From the NCBI GenBank assembly GCA_030040155.1, contig JASHUG010000429.1, positions 1 to 47,348 on the forward strand: a stretch of 47,348 nt of DNA, read 5' to 3'. Source of the stretch: Streptosporangiaceae bacterium (GTDB lineage Bacteria; Actinomycetota; Actinomycetes; Streptosporangiales; Streptosporangiaceae). The position numbers and the translations under genes are program-made. Positions 36,515 through 46,923 of this stretch are shown one piece after another; positions within the stretch are counted from its first letter, which is position 1, and every line of letters begins with the position of its first letter. Below the pieces are notes generated by a model. The model was not told the DNA's origin. It ran no database searches and was given only the letters and a program-made list of their open reading frames with translations.

Positions 36515-37285
36515 ATGTCACCAGCAGATGAGTCTCCCCGACCACATCCGGCCACGGCCGCGGCTGGAGGCCGCCCGGAGCCGACGCGAGCCGGGCACCC
36601 GATCGGGCATCAGCACCGGGACGTGTCCGGAGGCTGGCTGCGCCCAGCTGTCTTCGGCGCCATGGACGGCTTGGTCACCAACGTCTCGCTGATTTCGGGC
36701 GTGGGCGGCGGCGGCCTGGCCAGGCACACCATCATTCTCACCGGGCTGGCTGGGCTGGCGGCCGGGGCCTTCTCGATGGCGACCGGCGAATACGTCTCGG
36801 TATCGTCCCAGAACGAGCTGGTCCACGCCGAGGTCGAGAAGGAGCGCTACGAACTCGAGACCAACGCCGAGGAGGAGCGGCGCGAGCTGTCGGCCATGTA
36901 CCGGATGCGCGGCGTCGACCCCGACGTGGCCGACAAGTTTGTCCGGCAGCTATCGCGGCACCCGGACGAAGCACTGCGGGTGCACGTCCGTGAAGAACTC
37001 GGAGTCGACCATCAGGAGCTGCCCTCGCCGTACACTGCGGCCGCGGCTTCCCTGCTCACGTTCGCCTGCGGCGCGCTGATCCCGCTGCTGCCGTACCTGC
37101 TCGGCTTCTCGTCGCTGGCGGCGGCGCTGATCCTCGCGGCCGTGGCTGCCTTTGCCGGTGGCGGCGTGGTTGCCATGATCACGAGCCGGCCGTTCTGGCG
37201 CGGCGCGATCCGGCAGCTGCTCCTGGCCGCGGGCGCCGCCGGGCTGACCTACGTGATCGGCCTGCTCGTGTCGGGCCGGGCCTAA
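36515..37285 (+). CDS. VIT1/CCC1-family Fe2+/Mn2+ transporter
   Basis: 256 aa. Membrane exporter/storage transporter for iron or manganese. Typical blocks: AVFGAMDGLVTNVSLISGVG and GAFSMATGEYVSVSSQNEL, with the amphipathic cytosolic metal-binding helix EVEKERYELETNAEEERREL, then three C-terminal membrane helices (ALIPLLPYLLGF, AAALILAAVAAFAGGGVVA, LLLAAGAAGLTYVIGLLVSG). ATG 36515 has only a weak AGGC upstream. The first 40 residues are His/Pro-rich and disordered. Stands alone between an AraC-type regulator and convergent gmd. Confidence 0.9.
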   Translation: MSPADESPRPHPATAAAGGRPEPTRAGHPIGHQHRDVSGGWLRPAVFGAMDGLVTNVSLISGVGGGGLARHTIILTGLAGLAAGAFSMATGEYVSVSSQNELVHAEVEKERYELETNAEEERRELSAMYRMRGVDPDVADKFVRQLSRHPDEALRVHVREELGVDHQELPSPYTAAAASLLTFACGALIPLLPYLLGFSSLAAALILAAVAAFAGGGVVAMITSRPFWRGAIRQLLLAAGAAGLTYVIGLLVSGRA

Positions 37286-37290
37286 ACCTG

Positions 37291-37308
37291 CGCCAGGAAC
37301 TCCTGGCG
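37291..37308. terminator. Convergent terminator hairpin
   Basis: CGCCAGG (37291-37297) pairs with CCTGGCG (37302-37308) around a 4-nt loop, between the convergent VIT1 gene (stop at 37285) and gmd (stop at 37329). A second GC-rich palindrome GGCTCCGGAGCC follows at 37310-37321. Confidence 0.6.
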
Positions 37309-37328
37309 GGGCTCCGGAGCCAGCCCGA

Positions 37329-38360
37329 CTACCAGGCGTCGGGACCGAAGGAATCGCCCGCGTTGCCGCCGGAGGCCAGCAGGTCCAAGTCGGCGTCGAC
37401 CATCATGGAGACCAGCTCCTCGAAGCCGATCTTCGGTTCCCAGCCCAGTTCGTCGCGGGCCCTGGCGGAGTCCGCGCACAGGTGATCCACCTCGGCGGGC
37501 CGGATGAACGACGCGTCGGTGACGACGTGCTCGCGCCAGTCGAGCCCGGCCGCGCCGAACGCGCACTCGACGAGTTCCTGCACCGAGTGCGTCTCGCCCG
37601 TGCCGATAACGTAGTCGGCGGGCTCATCCTGGCTCAGCATGAGCTGCATGGCCCGTACGTAGTCTCCAGCGAATCCCCAGTCCCTGCGGGCATGCAGGTT
37701 GCCCAGCCGCAGCTGTCGGTCGTAGCCCAGCTTGATCTTCGCGACGCCGAGCGACACCTTCCTGGGCAGGAACTCGGTGCCGCGCCGCGGTGACTCGTGG
37801 TTGAACAGGATGCCCGAGACCGCGAACATCCCGTAGGACTCGCGGTAGTTCTGCGTCAGCAGGTGCGCGTACGCCTTCGCGACACCGTAGGGGCTGCGCG
37901 GGTGGAAGGCGGTCAGCTCGTTCTGCGGCGACTCGGTGACCTGTCCGAACATCTCCGAAGTGGAGGCCTGGTAGAACCGGATCTGGCCCCGCCCAGGACT
38001 GCGCGACGCGCTGATGCCGCTACAGACCCTGATCGCTTCGAGCACTCGGAGGACTCCGAGGCCGGTTACCTCGCCGGTCAGCTCGGCTTGCTGCCAGGAC
38101 ATCGGCACATAGGAGATCGCAGCCAGGTTGTAGACCTCGTCTGGCTGCACGCGCTCGACCGCCGAGATGAGACTGCCCTGATCCAGCAGGTCGCCTCGGA
38201 CCAGCCGGATATCACCGAGGCGCTGGCGGAGCTGATGGACCCGCGGATTCGCCTGACCGCGAACCAGGCCCCATACCTCGTATCCAAGATCGTGCAGGTG
38301 CTCGGCCAGGTAGGAGCCGTCCTGCCCGGTGATCCCTGTGATTAGCGCACGTCGTGTCAG
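37329..38360 (-). CDS. gmd: GDP-mannose 4,6-dehydratase with CTG start
   Basis: 343 aa. Converts GDP-D-mannose to GDP-4-dehydro-6-deoxy-D-mannose, the first step to GDP-fucose/rhamnose-type sugars for glycans. NAD(P) motif TGITGQDGSYLAEHL (residues 8-22), VRGDLLDQGSL, VYNLAAISYVPMSW, FYQASTSEMFG (Ser/Glu of the active site near 135), and Tyr158/Lys162 in PRSPYGVAKAYAH. Without the CTG the frame has no ATG/GTG/TTG until a GTG at codon 71, after the nucleotide motif, so the CTG at 38360 with GGAGG exactly 5 nt upstream must be the start. Divergent from the glycosyltransferase operon across 187 nt. Confidence 0.88.
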   Translation of the reverse strand: MTRRALITGITGQDGSYLAEHLHDLGYEVWGLVRGQANPRVHQLRQRLGDIRLVRGDLLDQGSLISAVERVQPDEVYNLAAISYVPMSWQQAELTGEVTGLGVLRVLEAIRVCSGISASRSPGRGQIRFYQASTSEMFGQVTESPQNELTAFHPRSPYGVAKAYAHLLTQNYRESYGMFAVSGILFNHESPRRGTEFLPRKVSLGVAKIKLGYDRQLRLGNLHARRDWGFAGDYVRAMQLMLSQDEPADYVIGTGETHSVQELVECAFGAAGLDWREHVVTDASFIRPAEVDHLCADSARARDELGWEPKIGFEELVSMMVDADLDLLASGGNAGDSFGPDAW

Positions 38361-38547
38361 CTGAGCCTCCGTGTTCTACCTACGTCGCGGCAGCTTACAG
38401 ACACATCTGAAGCTAACGACAGGCCGGCTTACGAGTGGGGCGAAAGGGCATCCAAGTTACTCCCTTGATAATGTTCGCTCCCTAAGAGGGTCACGCGGTT
38501 CGCCCGTCGCCGGGCAGCCGGCGGCGCACAAGGAGGCGAGAACCTGC

Positions 38548-39882
38548 GTGAGCACGGATGCAGCTGAAGGGCAGGAGCCCGGCGCCGCCGCCGAGCGGGT
38601 TGCGGCCGGCCGGCAATCCGAGCGTCCGCTGCGAGTGGCGCTGCTGTCGTACCGGAGCAAACCGCACTGTGGCGGGCAGGGCATCTACCTGCGTCACGTA
38701 TCTCGTGAGCTGGCGGCTCTCGGCCATCACGTCGAAGTCTTCTCTGGCCAGCCCTATCCCGAGCTCGAGCCCGGCCCGGTGCTGCGCAAGCTGCCCAGCC
38801 TCGACTTGTACCGGGACGAGGACCCGTTCCGCACCCCTGGCTTGCGCGAGTACCGGGACTGGATCGACGTGCTCGAGGTCGCCACTATGTGGACGGGCGC
38901 GTTCCCTGAGCCGCGGACGTTCGGCATCAGGGCGGTACGGGCGCTCCGGCAACGAGTGGCCGACTTCGACGTCGTGCACGACAACCAGGTGCTGGCCAGT
39001 GGCATGCTGCACATCGCGCAGATGCTGCCGCTGGTAACGAGCATCCACCACCCGATCAGCGTGGACCGCAGGATCGAGTTGACGGCCGCGCGCGGCGTCT
39101 CCCGGCTGAGCAAGTGGCGCTGGTACTCGTTCGTCCGGATGCAGGCCAGGGTGGCGCGTAACGCCGGCCCGATCATGACCGGGTCAGAGTCGTCTAGGGC
39201 TGACATCCTGCGCGACTTCGGGGTTGCGCCCGAGAACGTGCACGTTGTGCCGCTGGGCGTGGATACCCGGCTGTTCCACCCGCGGCCCGAGCCGCGCGTA
39301 CCGGGCCGAATCGTCGCCGTCGCCAGCGCCGACTCGCCCGTTAAGGGAGTCGCGACGCTGCTGCGCGCGTATGCGAAGCTGATCACCGAGCGTGATGCCG
39401 AACTCACGCTGGTTAGCAAGCTCACGCCGGACGGGCCGACGGACAAGCTGCTCGGCGATCTCGGTCTCGGCACCAGAGTGAGGTTCGTCAGCGGGATCAG
39501 CGACGAAGACCTGGCCGCCCTGCTGGCCAGCGCCGAGGTCGCGGTCGTGCCGTCTTTGTATGAGGGCTTCTCGCTGCCTGCGGTCGAGCACATGGCCTCA
39601 GGCACGCCGCTGGTCGCCAGCCGTACCGGCGCGCTGCCCGAGGTGGTCGACGACGCTGCGGTGCTGGTCAAGCCGGGGGACCCGGAGGAACTGGCAGCGG
39701 CACTGCGCGGGCTGCTCGGCTCGCCGTCCGAGCGAGCCAGGCTGTCGGCGGCGGCGCTGGAGCGCGTCGCCGAGCGGTTCGCGTGGACGGCCGTCGCGAA
39801 GGCGACGGTAGCGCAGTACCGGCTCGCGATCGCGGCCAGGGCCGGGACGCGCGCCGGTGGTGCCGGGACGGCGCCGTGCTGA
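38548..39882 (+). CDS. Family 4 glycosyltransferase
   Basis: 444 aa from GTG 38548 (AGGAGG 11 nt upstream, a rather long gap). GT-B fold: N-terminal VALLSYRSKPHCGGQGIYLR acceptor domain, DVVHDNQVL, LVTSIHHPISVDRR, GSESSRADILRDFG and the donor domain with VHVVPLGVDTRLF, AVASADSPVKGV and the E-x7-E motif YEGFSLPAVEHMASGTPLV. Uses an NDP-sugar donor to glycosylate an unknown acceptor. First gene of a coupled trio with a methyltransferase and a toroid protein, and divergent from gmd, so the donor may be a GDP-deoxysugar (inference). Confidence 0.9.
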   Translation: MSTDAAEGQEPGAAAERVAAGRQSERPLRVALLSYRSKPHCGGQGIYLRHVSRELAALGHHVEVFSGQPYPELEPGPVLRKLPSLDLYRDEDPFRTPGLREYRDWIDVLEVATMWTGAFPEPRTFGIRAVRALRQRVADFDVVHDNQVLASGMLHIAQMLPLVTSIHHPISVDRRIELTAARGVSRLSKWRWYSFVRMQARVARNAGPIMTGSESSRADILRDFGVAPENVHVVPLGVDTRLFHPRPEPRVPGRIVAVASADSPVKGVATLLRAYAKLITERDAELTLVSKLTPDGPTDKLLGDLGLGTRVRFVSGISDEDLAALLASAEVAVVPSLYEGFSLPAVEHMASGTPLVASRTGALPEVVDDAAVLVKPGDPEELAAALRGLLGSPSERARLSAAALERVAERFAWTAVAKATVAQYRLAIAARAGTRAGGAGTAPC

Positions 39883-40644
39883 CCGTGGACTTCGGCCGCC
39901 TGCCGATCAGCCAGGGCGCGCGCGTGCTCGACCTCGGGTGCGGCGCCGGCCGGCATGCCTTCGAGGCAGCACGGCGCGGCGGGCGGGTTATCGCTCTCGA
40001 CACAGATCGCAAGGAACTCGACCAGGTTGCGGCGGTCGCGGCCGCGATGGACCAGGCCGGGGAGATCCCGGCGGGAGCGTCGATCCGGACCGCGGCCGGT
40101 GACGCAACTGCCATGCCGTTCGATGATGGCGCGTTCGACATCGTGATCGCATCCGAGGTGATGGAACACATCCGCTCGGATCAGGCCGCGATGGATGAGG
40201 TTGCCCGCGTGCTGCGGCCCGGCGGCCTGGCCGCCGTCACGGTGCCGGCCTGGCTGCCGGAGCGGATCTGCTGGCTGCTGTCGGACGACTACCACAACGT
40301 GCCAGGCGGGCACGTGCGCATCTTCACTCAGCAGGAACTGCAGAGCAAGCTGAGCCGGGCCGGGCTCGCGGTGGGCGGGCACCATCGCGCCCACGCGCTG
40401 CACTCGCCATACTGGTGGCTGAAGTGCGCGGTCGGCGTGCACGACGACGGTCATCCGCTTGCCAGCGCCTACCACAAGCTGCTGGTCTGGGACATCATGC
40501 GCAAGCCCTCCGTTACCCGGATGGCCGATCAGGCACTCAATCCGCTGATCGGCAAGAGCCTGGTCGTCTACGCCAGCAAGCCGCTGGCGGCGACGCGGAC
40601 GCCCCACGACGAGCGTGACGGGCTCGCCGCGGCGGAGGGGGCGC

Positions 40645-40658
<14 letters not shown>
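39876..40658 (+). CDS. Class I SAM-dependent methyltransferase
   Basis: 260 aa. GTG 39876 overlaps the glycosyltransferase stop by 7 nt; GTG 39885 is possible. SAM motif I ARVLDLGCGAGRHAFEAARR, acidic post-I VIALDTD, GDATAMPFDDGAFDIVIASE and VARVLRPGGLAAVTVPAW. The C-terminal half is enriched in aromatic residues (HALHSPYWWLKCAVG), a lipid- or glycan-like acceptor being possible. Likely modifies the product of the glycosyltransferase before it. Substrate not known. Confidence 0.85.
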
Positions 40659-42755
<2,097 letters not shown>

Positions 42756-42828
42756 CCGAAGGCGGTGCGCCCGCCGCTGAGCGAGACAGGCGCCCTGCAT
42801 TGCCGGCCTAGCCCACCCCGCGCGAGTC

Positions 42829-43596
42829 TCAGACTTCTCGATAAGCCGCGGGAATCGTGCCTTCCACGTGCAGTAGCCGGACCCGGTCGCCGCGGTACAC
42901 ATAGCTCGTCAGCCTGATCGGCCGGTCGGCGCTATATGAGGTTCTGTTGACGACGACGACCGGCGTCCCGGTCGGGAGGTGGAAGAAGGCGAACTCGCGC
43001 CCGTCCGGCATCCTGGAGCCGATCTCATCGACGAATCCCTGCTGGGGGTGACCGAGTTCGGCCAGCATGCGGATGCTGCCCCCCTCGATCGAGCCCGCCT
43101 GCTGGAGCGCTGTCCCCCCGGCTAGGTCGCTGGGGTAGTACGAGTTAATCAGCTGCCACGGCACATCGCCGATGTAGTACTGGGAGTGCCTGATCACTAT
43201 CGGGTCACCGGTCCGGATCCCGAGCTTGTCCGCGATGTCCTGATCGGCAAGGCCGGTTTCGACCACGAGCCTGACCATCTCGGATTCGTCGGCGGCCGGG
43301 CTGATCACTGGCAGCCCGGCCGACGCGTGCTGCTCGTCGGGCGGAGTCTTGACCCTGGACAGCAGCGCGGTAAACGGCTTGGCGGGCTCGTGCACGAAGG
43401 TGCCGAGGCCCTGCCGGCTTTCCACCAGCCCCTGATTGGTCAGCAGCGCAATCGCGAGCCGGACCGTGTTTCGGGAGGCGTCGTGCTGGGCGGCGAGGTC
43501 GGGTTCGCTCGGCAGCCGCTGGCCGGGCGCTAGCGCTCCGCTCCCAATCTGGGCACGAAGGTGCTCCGCAATCTGGTGGTACTTGGGCTGAGCCAC
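42829..43596 (-). CDS. GntR-family transcriptional regulator with UTRA domain (HutC subfamily)
   Basis: 255 aa. Winged-helix DNA-binding domain (about 1-70): KYHQIAEHLRAQIGSGALAP, RLPSEPDLAAQHDASRNTVR and VESRQGLGTFVHEP, followed by a UTRA ligand-binding domain (about 90-250): IVIRHSQYYIGDVPWQLINS, TGTPVVVVNRTSYSADRPI and LLHVEGTIPAAY. GTG 43596 has GGGAGG 5-6 nt upstream; a longer frame was rejected. This HutC-like class also regulates histidine genes in other bacteria, but the hut genes here are 18 kb away. Its promoter and a palindrome are visible upstream. Confidence 0.92.
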   Translation of the reverse strand: MAQPKYHQIAEHLRAQIGSGALAPGQRLPSEPDLAAQHDASRNTVRLAIALLTNQGLVESRQGLGTFVHEPAKPFTALLSRVKTPPDEQHASAGLPVISPAADESEMVRLVVETGLADQDIADKLGIRTGDPIVIRHSQYYIGDVPWQLINSYYPSDLAGGTALQQAGSIEGGSIRMLAELGHPQQGFVDEIGSRMPDGREFAFFHLPTGTPVVVVNRTSYSADRPIRLTSYVYRGDRVRLLHVEGTIPAAYREV

Positions 43597-43614
43597 TCCG
43601 CGCCTCCCTTCGTC

Positions 43615-43676
43615 TAAATATTTGAGAAGGATTACCCGTCCAACTTGTTTCAAACGCTCCACTCATTGGTATGAGT
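43615..43676 (-). promoter_or_regulatory. gntR promoter and palindrome
   Basis: On the minus strand, -35 TTGGAC (43643-43638), 17-nt spacer, -10 TATTTA (43620-43615), a good sigma-70-like match close to the GntR start at 43596. Upstream lies the perfect inverted repeat ACTCAT-N4-ATGAGT (43661-43676), located in the divergent space shared with the small membrane-protein gene; a candidate operator of the regulator. Very AT-rich relative to its surroundings. Confidence 0.55.
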
Positions 43677-43772
43677 TGTATGGGTGGAACTAGAAGGAGC
43701 GTAACGCGGTGATCCGGCCGGCGGCGGAACGACCCGCCGGCGGGAGCACCGCGCTCGGGGAAGGCGCACCAA

Positions 43773-44030
43773 ATGATCATCTTGTTAGCGGTAGCCGCGG
43801 CCATCACCAGCGCCCCGCTGGTAGCGGTGGTACTGGTCACCATCGCGAGCCTGCGCGAAGAGGCGGGCCACACGCTGACCGGCCGGGCTCCGACCCGGAT
43901 CGACGCGGCCGCCCGCCGTCTGCTCAGATTCCAGTCGGGCAGGCCGGCCCGCCGGGACACCCGGCTGTACACGCGACGGCGTCAAGCCGACGATCGGGCC
44001 GCGCGGCCCTTGACCGGGCCGCGGGCCTGA
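43773..44030 (+). CDS. Small single-pass membrane protein of unknown function
   Basis: 85 aa. An N-terminal membrane helix IILLAVAAAITSAPLVAVVL starting at residue 2 is followed by a basic cytoplasmic tail with SLREEAGHTLTGRAPT and AARRLLRF. ATG 43773 has GGGGAAGG 7 nt upstream. Similar short proteins (helix, SxREE, SLSGRAP-like, AARRLL) recur in actinobacteria as far as I recall, so I treat it as a real gene; function unknown. Divergent from the GntR gene across the palindrome, and followed by a strong hairpin. Confidence 0.6.
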   Translation: MIILLAVAAAITSAPLVAVVLVTIASLREEAGHTLTGRAPTRIDAAARRLLRFQSGRPARRDTRLYTRRRQADDRAARPLTGPRA

Positions 44031-44078
44031 CCAATGCCTGCTGCCGGGGCACAGGGGCACCGGCGCAGGCTAGATCCG

Positions 44079-44112
44079 CCTCCCGGCTGCCTGGCCACCG
44101 GCAGCCGGGAGG
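44079..44112 (+). terminator. Strong hairpin terminator
   Basis: CCTCCCGGCTGCC (44079-44091) and GGCAGCCGGGAGG (44100-44112) are perfect 13-bp complements with an 8-nt loop, 48 nt after the small membrane-protein stop and 58 nt before the nitrilase ATG. It should separate the two transcripts. Confidence 0.75.
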
Positions 44113-44170
44113 TCGCAGTCCCCAGAAAGGCTGGCTGTGGCGGCGCGTGAACACGGGCTACCCTGCGATC

Positions 44171-45031
44171 ATGCGTGTTGCCCTGTGCCAGATCCCGATC
44201 AGCTCAACGCCCGAGGTGAACCTGGACCGCGTCCGGTCGGCAGTCACTGCCGCGGCCGCGGGCGGCGCTCGTCTCGCAGTATTTCCTGAGGGAACCCACA
44301 TACGGTTCTCCGCTGACCTGCGCGCCGCCGCCGAGCCGCTCGACGGCCCGTTCTCCGGCGGCCTCGCCGACATCGCCGGGTCGGCTGGCGTAGCCGTCGT
44401 GGCGGGGGTCTTCGAGACTGCACCGGACGGCCGCGCGTACAACACGACTGTCGGCTTCGACACCGACGGACGGCTGGTCGCCGCCTACCGCAAGATCCAC
44501 CTGTTCGACGCTCTCGGGCACCGCGAATCCGACAACGTGGCGCCTGGCTCCGAGACGGTAGTGGCTGAGCTCGCCGGACTTCGGGTCGGCTTCCTCACCT
44601 GTTACGACGTCAGGTTCCCCGAGCTGGCCAGGGCCCTGGCCGCCAGCGGCGCTGAACTGCTGGTGATTCCCGCGGCGTGGGCCAGCGGAACGTTCAAGGA
44701 AGAGCACTGGGTCACCCTGGTTCGCGCGCGGGCGATCGAGAACACGATCTGGGTCGCGGCCGCGGGTCAGGTCCCCGACCCGGCCGAGCCCGCTACGCGC
44801 GCACCAACTGGCGTCGGCCGCAGCATGCTCGTCGACCCGATGGGCGCCGTCCGGCTCGACCTCGGTCCCGCGGCCGCGATCGCCGTCGGTGACGTCGAGA
44901 CGCACTACACCGACTCCGTCCGCCGCGTGCTGCCGTCGCTGGCGAACCGGCGCGAGGATGTATTCCCCACGGCGCGGCTGCTGGCCGGGGACACGCCCGC
45001 TTGGGAAGCCGTGCGACCAGGCGGTGCATGA
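44171..45031 (+). CDS. Nitrilase-family carbon-nitrogen hydrolase
   Basis: 286 aa. Hydrolyses an amide or related C-N bond. Full catalytic triad: Glu40 (AVFPEGTHIRF), Lys108 (YRKIHLFDALG) and nucleophile Cys144 (FLTCYDVRFPELARAL). The arrangement resembles omega-amidase/deaminated-glutathione amidase-type members. ATG 44171 begins the MRVALCQIPISS core; longer readings add sequence unrelated to the family and overlap the small membrane gene. Substrate cannot be named. Convergent with the DedA gene, separated by 23 nt. Confidence 0.9.
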   Translation: MRVALCQIPISSTPEVNLDRVRSAVTAAAAGGARLAVFPEGTHIRFSADLRAAAEPLDGPFSGGLADIAGSAGVAVVAGVFETAPDGRAYNTTVGFDTDGRLVAAYRKIHLFDALGHRESDNVAPGSETVVAELAGLRVGFLTCYDVRFPELARALAASGAELLVIPAAWASGTFKEEHWVTLVRARAIENTIWVAAAGQVPDPAEPATRAPTGVGRSMLVDPMGAVRLDLGPAAAIAVGDVETHYTDSVRRVLPSLANRREDVFPTARLLAGDTPAWEAVRPGGA

Positions 45032-45054
45032 ATGCAGCACCGGGGCGAGGGAAC

Positions 45055-45678
45055 TTACTCCGGCGCGCGGCGGCCGGCGGGGGCGCGGTGCCGGCGGTAG
45101 GCCCATGCGCCCACCAGTAGTACCACGATCACGCCGACCGCCACGGCAAAGCCAGTGCCGATGCGGCTCGCCACAACCGCATAGGCGGAGCCCGCGAGGT
45201 AACCGACGAGGCAGTAGCCGATACCCCAGATCAGCCCGCCGAGCACGTTGTAGACCGTAAAGGTACGGAACCTAACCTGAGCGGCACCGGCGGCCGCGGG
45301 CATGAGCGCGCGCACCACCGCGACGAAACGGCCCGCCAGCACCGCGGCGCCGCCCCGTTGGCGCAGCACGATCCTGGCCTTCTCTATGCCGCGGTGAACC
45401 CGCCGCAGGGGCTTGACAGCGAACAGCCGGTCGCCCATCCGCCGCCCGATTTCGTACCCGACAAACGGCCCGGTGATGGCCGCGAACACGACAATGATGA
45501 TCAATACCGGCAGCGACAGGTGCCCGCGGCTGGCCAGGAAGCCGCCGATGACCACGGCAATCTCACCGGGCAAGATGAACCCCACAAACACCGCGGTCTC
45601 CCCGAAGACGAGCGCCGCGATGGCGGCGTAGGCCACCCAGCCGCTCAGGTGGATCAGGCCGCTCGCCAGGGAGTTCAC
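45055..45678 (-). CDS. DedA-family membrane protein
   Basis: 207 aa from GTG 45678, preferred because GGAGG lies 9 nt upstream, whereas ATG 45687 directly abuts that site. SNARE-associated/VTT (DedA) fold: FVGFILPGEIAVVIGGFLAS, TGPFVGYEIGRRMG, AGRFVAVVRALMPAAAG and NVLGGLIWGIGYCLVGYLAG, the conserved E, GRF and R-x3-P motifs. Membrane protein thought to help lipid transport or proton-motive-force maintenance. Stand-alone. Confidence 0.88.
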   Translation of the reverse strand: MNSLASGLIHLSGWVAYAAIAALVFGETAVFVGFILPGEIAVVIGGFLASRGHLSLPVLIIIVVFAAITGPFVGYEIGRRMGDRLFAVKPLRRVHRGIEKARIVLRQRGGAAVLAGRFVAVVRALMPAAAGAAQVRFRTFTVYNVLGGLIWGIGYCLVGYLAGSAYAVVASRIGTGFAVAVGVIVVLLVGAWAYRRHRAPAGRRAPE

Positions 45679-45821
45679 GCATGCCATCCTCCCTCGTCAC
45701 GGCCACTGCTTTGACCGGTTGGCTCAACCGGGCCCGGGCCTGCAGACTCTTGCGCGCTACCGTCGTGATCTAGTAGGAAAACCATGCGTCGACCACGATG
45801 GGCGCCAGGAAGGAGGCGGGG

Positions 45822-46769
45822 GTGCACAGCTCATCCCAGCCGCTTCCGCTAGGACCGCCAAGCGGCGGTTTCACCCGCCAGCAAGGCAGCGTCTCTGGCC
45901 GGGTCAGCCTGGACGGCTCGACCGGATTCCCGGCTGAGCCAGGGCGCTACCAGCTTTATGCCTCGTACGCGTGCCCGTGGTCGCACCGCGCCCTGATAGT
46001 CCGGCGCGTGCTCGGCCTGGAGCGCGTGATCGGGCTGAGCGTGACCGATCCGGTCACCAGCGAACACGGCTGGCGGTTCCCGGACGAGAGCGGCGGCAGG
46101 GACCCGATAACGGGCGCCAGGTACGTGTCCGAGTTGTACCTGGCGGCCGATCCTGGCTACGCCGGCCGCTTCACCTTGCCCGTGCTCTGGGACACCAGGA
46201 CCCAGCGGATCGTAACCAACGACGCCGCGCAGGTCACCGTGCAGATGGAGACCGAATTCGCCGCGTTCCACCGGCCCGGCGCACCTGACTTGTATCCGGC
46301 CGCGATGCGCCGCGATATCGACGCACTGGCGATGCTGATCTATCACACAGTCAACAACGGGGTTTACAAGGCGGGCCTCGCCACCACCCAGGCCGCGTAC
46401 GAGGAAGCGTTCGACGCGCTGTTCACCACCCTGGACGCCCTGGAAGAGCGCCTGGCCCGACGGCGCTTCCTGCTCGGCAGCCAGGTGACCGAGGCGGACG
46501 TGCGGCTGTTCCCGACACTCGCGAGGTTCGACGCCGTGTACTACCTCCTCTACAAGTGCAACCTGCACCGGCTGGCGGACTACCCCCAGCTGTGGGGGTA
46601 CGCGCGCGACCTGTATCAGCGGCCCGGCTTTGGCGACACGACTGACTTCGTTCAGATCAAGCGGCACTACTACCAGTCGCAGAGTTGGAGCAACCCGTCG
46701 GGGATCGTGCCCAAGGGCCCGTTCGTGAGCTGGCTGGAGCCGCACGGCCGGGACCGGATGACTGCCTAG
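45822..46769 (+). CDS. Glutathionyl-hydroquinone-reductase-like (YqjG/ECM4) protein
   Basis: 315 aa. Omega/Xi-class glutathione-transferase fold with catalytic Cys51 in YASYACPWSHRALIV (CPWSHR), PVLWDTRTQRIVTNDAAQV and C-terminal helical half with QVTEADVRLFPTLARFDAVY. Reduces thiol-hydroquinone adducts; in an actinobacterium, which uses mycothiol, the adduct may carry mycothiol. GTG 45822 has AGGAGG 5 nt upstream and is favoured over ATG 45798. Monocistronic by spacing; kgd follows after 154 nt. Confidence 0.88.
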   Translation: MHSSSQPLPLGPPSGGFTRQQGSVSGRVSLDGSTGFPAEPGRYQLYASYACPWSHRALIVRRVLGLERVIGLSVTDPVTSEHGWRFPDESGGRDPITGARYVSELYLAADPGYAGRFTLPVLWDTRTQRIVTNDAAQVTVQMETEFAAFHRPGAPDLYPAAMRRDIDALAMLIYHTVNNGVYKAGLATTQAAYEEAFDALFTTLDALEERLARRRFLLGSQVTEADVRLFPTLARFDAVYYLLYKCNLHRLADYPQLWGYARDLYQRPGFGDTTDFVQIKRHYYQSQSWSNPSGIVPKGPFVSWLEPHGRDRMTA

Positions 46770-46923
46770 GACACGACCGGGACGGAAGACCGGCTGAAGC
46801 CATAGCCGATCGGCAGAGATGCGCATCAGCCGACTACTACGCTGCCGCAAGACCTGGCGTCCCAGCCGGTAGCCTTGGAAGTGCGAATAATCCCAGCCCA
46901 GATCTGGAAGAGGCGATGTCGCC

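Noticed and set aside
43709-44170. N-terminal extension of the nitrilase gene
   Set aside because: The nitrilase fold begins at 44171 and the extension overlaps another gene and a strong hairpin.
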